This document shows, in pieces, positions 50,001 through 59,438 of a DNA stretch of 64,000 bases (within the stretch, counting starts at the first letter, position 1; each line of letters begins with the position of its first letter). The notes beneath the pieces are model-generated. The model was not told the origin of the DNA. It did no database searches and was given only the letters and a program-made list of their open reading frames with translations. The stretch is from Bombus terrestris (taxonomy: Eukaryota; Arthropoda; Insecta; Hymenoptera; Apidae). A program made the translations under genes and the position numbers. Location: assembly GCF_910591885.1 (NCBI RefSeq), contig NC_063273.1:5766001-5830000 (forward strand), given 5' to 3'.

Positions 50001-53000
50001 CTATTTTGATGACATTTGTCCACGTTATATATGTAGATGAGATAATAGAGATAAATGCGAACTGTATGAAAGAAATTTCCATTTCCATCGATCATACGAG
50101 CGAACAATTTTCCCCAAATTGACTTCGGAATTCAATCGTTTCTCGGTAGATCGACGATGCCGTTTCTCCACATTATACCGGTATGTGTGTTCATAAACAA
50201 ACGGCAATAACAGTATTTTTCGTGGCATGAATATTAATAGGAACCGGAACAAATAGAAAAATAAATTCACAGTTACCGAAGACGAGGAGAGGAAGGGGAT
50301 AAAATCAGTGGAGGGGGCGAGGGGATCGGGGTTTTATTTATAACCGAAATCGATTCGCCATTACGGGAAATCTCGCGTTGCCCAGGAGTCCAGGATCTGG
50401 TTCACGAAGCAATGAGGATAAATCGACCAAGTTTATTATCGAGCCCCAAAGCGAACATAAACTCGTATCGTCGAATCGTCATTACGCAAATGAAATGCAT
50501 GAATCGTTTATTTGATACTCATTGACCGGTCGCCCGATCCTTCCTGTGGATTGGTCGAACGATTGCTGATAAAATACAGTTCGCAGGTGCGTGCGTTTAA
50601 CGAGTGATCCGCATTTCCATTTCGCCTATCCGGCATGAGTAGATTTTACAATATCCTTCGATCATGCTATGCGTTATGTAATCGGTCATTAATTAGCCTC
50701 ATCGAATTTCCCTCGGTCGTTATGATCGCCGTTATTCCTGCCAGTCATCGATTTTCCCCGATTCGTTTCGGACACGTAATTATCTTAATCAATCCCTCGC
50801 GCGTGCTTTCGTGGTAACAGTTTCAAAATGACACCTGACAATCATATATTATTCTGGGGACAGGAATTTCCTCTGATTGTTTATTGGATCTGATTGAGAG
50901 TGATTGCGATTTATTGAATTATACCTATGTATGTGGAAGAACCGAGTGCTTAAGAATAGAATATGCGAATGAAAGGTATTTGGCAATTGTGGGTTTTCAA
51001 TGCACGTTGTTCATTGTTACGAGAGCAAGAATTTTCTGTCTGCTTGCTTATTGCGAGTGAGTTTCAAATTCCAGGGATTTATGTGTTTACGCACTTGAAT
51101 GTAAGTATGCGTGCTTGAATATAAAAGAGAGAAGCGCATGGGCACTGAAAGATTTGGATGAACGTCGTTGCCTAACATTCCAACGTTATATTTTCGTCGT
51201 AAAAAATCATATTTTACAGAACGCAGAAGCAGCTACGAACGCGTTGTGTTGTTGCCAGAAGAATCGACCAAACTGCAATACGAATACAGATCGATCATCA
51301 AAAGAAGCCGAGGCAGAATCAACTGAACGATCCACCCGGCGAAATTCGGGAGAAAAATCCCAAGAGGAGAAAGCAATAGTAGCTGGATCGAGGATAGAAG
51401 AAGAAAAAAGACCGAAGAGCGTCGTTTCAGTTCGAAGATCCAATTCCAGCGACAGCGTTACCACGTACGAGGTCGGTTCGTCCAAAAAGAAATTCGGTTC
51501 ACTAGAATTTTTGGCGACGAGCGATCGCTTCAACCGAGCAAAGGTGACGGAGTTGAACGACGAAGAAGACGAAGTGAGCGAGATCCACGAGTCCGTGTTC
51601 GTCGACATCCCCACATTGGTTGCGGTTTTGATCAAGCCGGATAACAATCTGCAAGAATCCTCGGTTCAGATCGAGGAGATTTGTTCGGACGAGGTTGTGG
51701 AAGAAGAATCGATCGATGTGGATTTCGAGGCGGCTAACGACGATCACGAAGCGTTCGGCGAGTTTGAAAAACTGGACAGTATCGATCACGATGATAGAAG
51801 CAGCTCTGTGAACTCGTGTCACACTTTTGGGGACATCGAAGCGGAGGCTTATCAAAATTCCGAAAGTCATCAAGTAAAATCAGCTTCCAAACCTAAGCAA
51901 AGGCCGAAGTTTCGTAAGCAGGACTCGGTACACGTGTTTCCAACTTCTGTTCTTTCCAATCTACACACGTTGAAGAAATTTGGTTCGGTGGAGGCGATCC
52001 AGAAGAATAGAGATCCTGTATTCTCGTTGGAAAGATCTCATACAAATTTAGAGAAACGTTGTACGGTTCCTGATAGGGTGAAGAAGTTAAACAATATCCG
52101 GGAGATCGATGATCAGAAGATATCGAATAGAGGTAACTGGTCTAAAGAACAGCTTCAACGAAAAGGTAGCAACGATTCGGATAAGAGTCTAAAAGAATCC
52201 AACAACCAACCTGGATCGAAGATAAAAAACTACGCGAGGAAGCCTAGTTTGGAGAACCTGAAGAGAAAGACTAGCAAGGATAGCAGTTCGAGTAGTTCGA
52301 AAGACGAACAGATTCTGATTTCGAGTCTGGCTCGAGATAAACTATTGCGTAGAAAGAATTCGTTAGACCAAGAGCCTTCCATCAGGAACCACACGCCTAT
52401 TCAAAGAGTCAAACGCGCTGAAATCGTGGCGGCAGTTACGGAGAGACTGTACTCGAGTAGAAAAAACGTGGAGGATGTTCCAGGGATGCGATCTCCTCCA
52501 GACACGGGCGAGGTAAAGTCTATGGCCAAGTTGAAGCTGCAGGAGATCTCGAGGAAGATGCTGGGTAAACGTAGACGAGTCTGCGTTGACACTCAGACGG
52601 ACTGCTCGAGGACTATTCGTATGAAGGACACTGCGTCTCTTACAGAAACGCCACGGATAGTCTGCCAGGATGTTGCAGTTCTAACAGATGATCACCAAGA
52701 CTGCGAATACGTTTTGAGTCAAAAGACACCTGTTTTGAGAGTGAAAGAGACTGCTACTTCGACGGAGAAACCTAAGACGAACATTGTCAGATGTAAAGAC
52801 GTGGGAAGTTTGGCGAACGATCTCGAAGAATACGATTACGAAATTCACTCCCCGCGCAATGACTCTGGAATTCTTTCGGACGACACTCAAAATTACGCGG
52901 AGAGCAATTTAAGTAGCACAGAGGTGTCTGATCTATGTCAAGAAGCAGACAGAAGAGTGGCATACGCAGAAAGTTCGACGAATACGAGTATGTTCTCTTC

Positions 53001-56000
53001 TTGTCGTAGCTTTGCGGTACAGACACCGCGATCGGAAATCTTTGGTCAATCATTACCACAGAACAAAGCTCCTGCCTGCGCAAGACGATGTTGCAACTCC
53101 ATCAAAGATTCTCAAAGTCATTCATCGATTAATAATTCTGAAAAAAGTGTAATTTCTATTTCACTACCGGATACCATCAACATTACCATCGAAACCATGA
53201 ATACCGTAGATTCTAGGATCGCTGTACCGGACAACGAGGCATCGCAACAAAATGAGAAACGTTCTACGAAGGATGAGGAAGCTCAAACCAACGAATGGAA
53301 CGATCTTCGTAACGAGATCTTCTGTTCGAAGGATCAGACCACATCGACGCCTAGCCAAACCGATAGCAGGGTATTCCGAATCGAGAACATCTTTCAGGAC
53401 CCTAACAACGCGGCCAAGTATTCGAGAACAGATCCGAATCGAATGCAGGGGACGAGGATAAGGAATTCCATTACTTTCAGGAATTCCCTAGGGACATCGT
53501 ACGTGCCCCAATCGAAGAAGCACGAGCCCTCTCCGAGAGAAGTTCAGGCTGAAGGATTTATCAGGGATGGATTAATCACGGAGGCGTTTATCAACCGGAA
53601 GCGCAGTTTTAATTTGGAAAGAACACCTAGTTCGGCCGTTTACCAGGATCCTTGGAGGAACTGGCAAGTTCCTATGTCCTTGGTTAACACGATCCATCCG
53701 ATAGATTCTTCGAAGGGTTTGGGAGTTATCCCATCTTCTTGGCAACCGGAAGTCAGCGAAATTCCACTGGTCGAACAAAGTTTGTCGCATAGAAACTACG
53801 TTGAGGAATCACAGGTGGATTTTGAGATGGATAACATCGAAGAGATCTCGAAGATGAAGCCTTCTTCTTGTAATATTAAATTAAATAATAATATGGATCA
53901 CGAACATGGTTTTTCAGATGATAGTTTGGACTATAATGAGAGTAACGTATGTAGCGAGTCGATGATACTGAAAGGCGAACAGATGCTTGAACAGCGTGAG
54001 AATTTTTGTCCACCTGACGTAGTAGCGCATACTAAAAAAGATTGTTCAAAATCTATCGAAGAGAAGAACGAATCTATTAACGATTTCGAAGACAATCAAG
54101 TGGAATTCCCTAAGAAGAATCTTACAGAGTCAACAGAAGCTATTAATATACACGATTACAAATTTTTGATCTTGGGTAGGCCTTGTTATAACTATGAAGA
54201 AACCAATGACGAATCTAATATTTACTTGAATCATGCGAAAAGTTCGGGGAAGAAGAAAGTATCCTTTTCCAACCCCAACGTCCTCGAAAAGAAGTTAACT
54301 TGTGAACCATCAGGAGCCTTGAAGTCTATCATTAAAAAGAGGATGAAGAAAAACATGTCCGAAGTTCTAAACTCGGTACATTCTTCCAACGACGAAACTG
54401 ACGATTCTCAACAAGAGGAAAGGATCAATTTAACCTTGGAAAGCGAACGGAAAGGTGAGTCTGCGAGTTCAGAAGAAGACAAAGAAGATCAGGATTCGGT
54501 GAAATTCGAGGGAAATTCGAAGCAGAACCGCAAGAAGGTCAAGTTCTCCGTGGAAGAATCATCGGAGAACACGTGCAGTGAGTCGGACAGCTACGAGAAT
54601 GTGGAGGAGGAGGAGGAGGATGAGGAGGAGGACGATGACGACGACGACAACGACGAGACAGAAAAGATCCTGCTCGATCGTGCGGGCAGGAACGTTCTCG
54701 AAGAGTATCTGAGCGAGGCGGTGACCTTCATGCGAAATCTGAACTCTATCAGCGAGTACGTGAACGGGACGAGCATGCTCGAGAGGTGAGGAACAATCGC
54801 GAAGGGAAACATTCTCGGCCCCGAGTCTTTGATAGGTCGAGAGTCTTCTCGAGAACTTCTGACGGTGCTTTAGATCCTCTCTTGATTCTGCTGGTTTCGA
54901 TTTTTAGATTAAAGAACCTGCAGCGATTGTTTTTATAGGATTGCGTGGGTAGATTATTTATAAAATATATTTTTATTTCATTAGGTTTATTAATTAGATA
55001 CCAGTGATAGAGCTCTGATTTAATAAAGAAACATTGTATCTTTATCTACATTTAGATCGAATTCTGTTTAGTTTCAGTTCTTTAGATGGGATATTATAAA
55101 ATGCAAATTATGTATCATATTTCAATATTATTGTATAATTTGACATTAATGGAAATATTATTTAATTATGGAAATATGGAAGTATCATTAATACAAATTA
55201 TACATGATATTTCAATGTTATATTATACAGTCTAAAGTTAATGGAAATATTCTAAATAAATAAATCGATCAATTCTTTTTCAAGAAATCCCTTGTCATGG
55301 ACATCTGTGGGTTGTGGGCGAGGTGGACAACGAGGTGGTCGTCGACGGAGCTGTCTCTCCTCCTGGAATCGCGATTACTCGGAATTCGTAGGTCGTAAGG
55401 TCAATTCAAAGAACGACGATGATACAATGATGTGCACGGATTCTTACGAGAGGTGTATGAAGGGCATCCAGAGGTTGGAGGACTGCATTCGGAGAGTCGA
55501 CAAGCACAACGAGCTGCTTAGGAAAAAATATGGCATTAATTGCGAATCTGCTGGCGCTAGACTGGATCTAGCGAGTCCTAGCACAGAGCCTCGCGCGTCG
55601 AAGACGAACGATGATTTCGAGATTCTTCGTGAAACGGAAAGTCCATTGGAAAGGGGTTCCAGTGTTGTAGAACAGAAAGAAGAAGACGATTTGGAGAAGA
55701 AAATCTTCAATCAGTTGATGAATGTCGCCAATTCCATCCGTTACGGAAATTCTAATAAACTTCAATCTCGTTTACTCGCTTCATCCGAATCTAACTCGAG
55801 GAGTCCCAGCTGTGGCTCGAAATTTCGTGAGAAATATCGTTACGCTATGAAAGAACCATTCTGCAGGGATGTTAAAGGAAATTTCAGTTTGGAAGAGACT
55901 TCGGACGATCGCAAAGATCTCACCACGTACGAAATAACGGGGAATCTATCCGTTGAAAAGACTTGTCCCGCCGAACAGAAGAACGATGACTTGGACTCTA

Positions 56001-56458
56001 TTATGGAAGAAGATTTCTTATCTCTGAGAAGATTTAATCGTTCCTCTTGGTCAACTGATTTAGATCGTCCAACATTTAGGACAGATAGACAGGACGACTC
56101 GAGCAAGTACAGTTTTCTTTCGAAATACAAAGTAAACGATTCAAGGACCTCTGATACCACTGACTCTTTGGGGAAAATGTACAATATAAGGGGAAGCTTC
56201 CCCAAGCAACGAGTGTTGACCGACAGCGCGCGGAAAAGATTTCAAGAAACGGACGATTATTCGCGAAGAACCAGGGACGGATGTTGCAGGGTGTGCGCGT
56301 GTTCGAAAGATCACTCGGATATCGAGAGTACGCCCGGCGAAATCATGCATCTCAGGGATAAATTGAAATATCCCGGAAGTCCCAGGGCAAGATTTCTGGA
56401 GCTTCTTCGGGAGAGGCGGCGAATAGTCGAGTGCAGCCGTGGCACGAGTGCCTCTTGA
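29013..56458 (+). CDS. Kinesin-3 family motor, KIF16B/STARD9-like, with long unrecognised tail
   Basis: Nine plus-strand exons: 29013-29059, 32759-33059, 33796-33890, 45684-45790, 46081-46358, 46823-47000, 49601-49770, 51220-54785, 55285-56458 (stop TGA). Phases agree, giving about 1971 aa. The N-terminal motor (to about residue 390) starts MANIKVAVRVRP and has P-loop GQSASGKT (102-109), switch I NPSSSRSH (215-222), switch II LVDLAGSE (257-264), EGANINKSLVALG, PYRDSSLTWLLKDALGGN and a neck-like RIIRELRAEVARLKSLL. The segment GDSRERTRKYGFDYC and overall pattern recall STARD9 and KIF16B. Such motors walk to microtubule plus ends with ATP. Exon 8 (1188 codons) and exon 9 are Ser/Glu/Lys-rich and probably mostly disordered. 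They contain two KKVxF motifs, a Glu/Asp run (1521-1538) and a possible short coiled coil coded near 55446-55535. I see no FHA, PX or START domain. The 5' donor at 49771 is GC. Confidence 0.85.
29060..32758 (+). other. Kinesin intron 1 (3.7 kb)
   Basis: Begins AG|GTGAGT and ends TCATACAG|AGAGCTG, in phase 2. Several 80-160 codon frames occur on both strands (for example 32176-32646), but they lack domains and matching splice sites. Mixed composition; no transposon end seen. Confidence 0.7.
39638..39721. repeat. 12-bp minisatellite, about 7 copies
   Basis: Seven consecutive 12-base units of the form (T/C)T(C/T)(C/T)GCGAATAT from 39638 to 39721, with the last copy diverged. On the minus strand the unit reads as R-G/R-D/N-I, which explains a spurious Arg/Ile repeat frame. 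Confidence 0.9.
40839..40869. repeat. (TC)n microsatellite
   Basis: CT/TC dinucleotides with TTT interruptions in kinesin intron 3. Confidence 0.85.
47395..47423. repeat. A-rich tract
   Basis: Two long A runs separated by GAG inside kinesin intron 6. No transposon body is recognisable directly beside it. Confidence 0.85.
47863..48088. mobile_element. Mariner-type MITE (226 bp), no transposase
   Basis: The two ends are inverted copies over about 45-50 bases. The left end reads TTAAGCTGTCCCAAAAGTTTC and the right end, reverse-complemented, starts TTAGGTTGTCCCAAACGTTT. Both continue through matching TCGTTTTA and GGAAATAATA blocks. The element is flanked by TA on both sides (47861-47862 and 48089-48090), the Tc1/mariner target duplication. 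The interior is AT-rich with no coding capacity, so it would depend on a transposase elsewhere. It sits in kinesin intron 6. Confidence 0.85.
49771..49776 (+). promoter_or_regulatory. GC-AG intron 5' splice site in the kinesin gene
   Basis: The junction reads GAAAAG|GCAAGT: a GC donor with otherwise ideal consensus. Its acceptor is TTTTACAG|AACGCAG at 51220, which gives a phase-0 join of ...LKSLLLEK to NAEAATNALC. Reading on without splicing meets a stop a few codons later. Confidence 0.7.
49777..51219 (+). other. Kinesin intron 7 body (GC-AG intron)
   Basis: A 1.4-kb intron between motor/neck exon 7 and giant tail exon 8. The open frame of exon 8 extends upstream to 51115, but the translation before 51220 does not resemble the tail, and a clear polypyrimidine-AG precedes 51220. 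No other feature seen. Confidence 0.7.
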
Positions 56459-59438
56459 ACGTGCCTTCCCTAGTCGTCCCTTTTCAACTGTAAAATGTAT
56501 TTTTCTATTGTAACGCGTCGTCACAATGTCGACGACGACGTCCTCTTTGTAAATAATAGATTTCAGAACCTTTTGTAACGTTTGTCACCGCACCCACGAC
56601 GAAATTTAACTTATTTATCTTCTGAGTATTCTATTAAGATCGTGTAATTCGCCCCTGTTCGTAATATTAAATTACTTTCTTTATGATTCTTCTTCTATTC
56701 TCCTGTGGTAAGCCAAAGATTAAGATAGTGATTCATACGTGCATGACAGGTTCATATGTATGAAAATCATAGTGGCGTAAATCAAGATTTTAAGAATCTC
56801 AATTTAATTTCTTCAGATTTATAATTTATCAAGTTACAATCCGATTCTATGCCGCGATACGTTCTTATAATTTGAAAAGATAAAATAAATTTTTTATGAC
56901 GATGGTATTATACTAGACAGTTACGTAGTGAACTGATTTACAGCCATTATGATCCTACACTTTCTATATGTGGTAGAGTTCACGAATTTTGGTTAAGATG
57001 GGGTGTTAAGGAATAATCTCTCTGGAAACGTTCCCTTTAGCTTCTAACATAATTCGAGGGTATTACGAAATACTGATGCGATTAAATGCTGATACGTGTG
57101 GAACTCGAAATTAGGGGATAATTACTCTGAAACTCGTGAACTTTGCGATAATCGAACAAAGTTTTCAAATGAATCCATTATTTTATCTTAATATCCTTCC
57201 TTTTTTCTTTTTCCATGTTGAATCACAGAACAACAATATTTTTATTTTCGTTTCACCGATCAATCTGGCAGAAATCGACGCGCGTTCGTCAACGTTTTAA
57301 CGACGATTTCGCGGTCCAGAAGGTTCGCGACACGAGCTGTGAGTGAATTACAGCTGACACAAACCGTGTTTCGCGCTTTGTTTGGTCAAAGAGCTGACGC
57401 ACGTATCGCCTCGATCCCAAGGAACATGGAAACGGATATCGATGGCATAATAGCGACAGTAATGATCGCGCTTTTCTATCGAGAAATACCAGCATCGACG
57501 ACAAATTTTGCATTTTTTTCTTCGATATTGTTACAAGATTGACGCACGGTACGATTTTCGCTGTCGAAGCTACAATAGGCGAGAAAAGAAAACGTAAACT
57601 TATAAGAATCGACGAGGATAGAATTTTGATGCAGTTACACCGGGGCCGTGCCTTTTTGTCGAATATCCTCTCGTGTATGTTCGCAAACAGGCATCGTTAC
57701 GCTTGCATCAGCACTGTAGAGAAATACGACGCACCAAACGCGGAACACGTGCCAATTTTCACTCTTTTTCTTGTTCGATGCTTCTGTATACACCGTTTCA
57801 GACAGGGCAAAGAAACAGGAAAGGCAATATTAACTAGGGGTGAAAAGGGGTGATTTGTTTGTGGATCGTTGATTAATTCTTTGAACGATTATTGCTATAC
57901 ATATTCTACTCTTCATGATGTAATTCAGCAATTCTGAATTAAGATATTAACCCTCGTTGAGCGGGCGTTGAACAACTGTCGTGATATTTTATCAAATACG
58001 ATGAACTTGTTCTAAAATGTCCTCCAGCGGAAGCGAATTTCATATTCATTAGGAATTCCTTGGAACTTTTATAAGACGAATGCTGTTAGAACTCTGAAGA
58101 TAATACATTTAAATGATGTGGAGTTGAACTACAAATTTACCGATGTGAGAATGTAACACGATACACGCGAGTTATATACCCACCACCGGTAGATACAATT
58201 ATTAGTGCAGATAAGGGAAATTAGGTTAGTGTATCAATTCTAGTAACAGTTTGAGTGCATGTCGCAAAGAGGTGGTGACTCTGTTATCTGAGCTCTTCTA
58301 GGTCGCTAGAATTTCAATATCCAACCACCGTTTTGCAAACGGTGTCGCATTCTAGCGATCCAAAGTTATTAGGCTGACGTGATCATCGTGAAACGAAAGA
58401 GGCTCCGTTATTGCAGTGCTAACTCGCAAAGACTTTGCTCGGATTACTAATGTTTGTAAACTGAAATTATCGCGTAAAAGGTTTCACGATTAGACAATAG
58501 ATAGCGACGTATCAGTGAGCGCAGCCGAGTTCGTTTCAACACGTGACGAGATTCGAGAGAAGCCATAAGGCTGCCGTCTGTAAGAATCATCTATGATAAA
58601 CATTATATATATAGCCAAATTCCATTTGTTTTGCATAATCACTTAATTCGTTACCTTTGACAATTATGGAAATGTTACATTTTATAAACAGTCTGATTTC
58701 TTTTTTCTGAAATAAATTATTCGTCATATTGTTATACATATAAATTATAACATTAACTGAAAAGATAAGCAGAGTACCTTTTGTAGAAATTTTAACGTTA
58801 TCTTGAGAAGAGTATCGCGGAAAATAGATGAGATATTTAATAAAGAAAACTCGAAGACGAAATAATTTCATTCGTTATCAGTCTCTTTGAGTATTACCGG
58901 TTCATTCGGGGTTATCTGTAAACTGAGGGCTATTTACCATCACGATTCATGATGATCACCAGTTGATTTTGGTACGTCGAGGAGTACGTTTCTCCCTGAA
59001 CTTAACAAAAATTGCAACAAGAGTTTCGAAACGTTAACCATGGTTCGTTATTATTTTTTCACCGGAAACCGGAGTCAAAGTTCGTCGATTTATCCGTGCA
59101 CATTTGTTCTCACGCGTTTCATTACGCGACTCGTGCAATTTATTTCTTCGAAACGACAACAAACGATCGATTGGTTGGCGTTTGATCGTGGTGGTATCGC
59201 GAGTGGAATATTAATAACGAGCTGTGTTATCGACAAAAAAGGAAAGGGAAATCATCGCGGAATTATGACAATCACGAGACTTTCAGTTCTCTTCTCGTGG
59301 AAAAGAGGTCGAAGGTTACGACGATAAAGCACATTACCGTGATTACACGACGCTTCCCGATCGAATAAATAACTCGAACGATCGGCGAACGTGCAGTCGA
59401 TTTTTGGCACATGTCAATCCGCTTTCAATCTGACGATC
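56459..59438. other. Intergenic interval: kinesin 3' flank and dehydratase upstream region
   Basis: Starts with the kinesin 3' UTR (candidate AATAAA at 56884-56889). Open frames near 57289-57853 on both strands lack domains and splice support. A nested inverted repeat is at 58301-58361. The dehydratase promoter or a non-coding first exon should lie to the right. I see no transposon. Confidence 0.5.
58301..58361. repeat. Nested inverted repeat (hairpin)
   Basis: Outer arms GGTCGCTAGAAT and ATTCTAGCGATCC pair with one bulge. Inside, CACCGTTT-TGC-AAACGGTG is a perfect 8-bp stem with a 3-base loop. The intervening arm sequences pair poorly. Confidence 0.75.
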
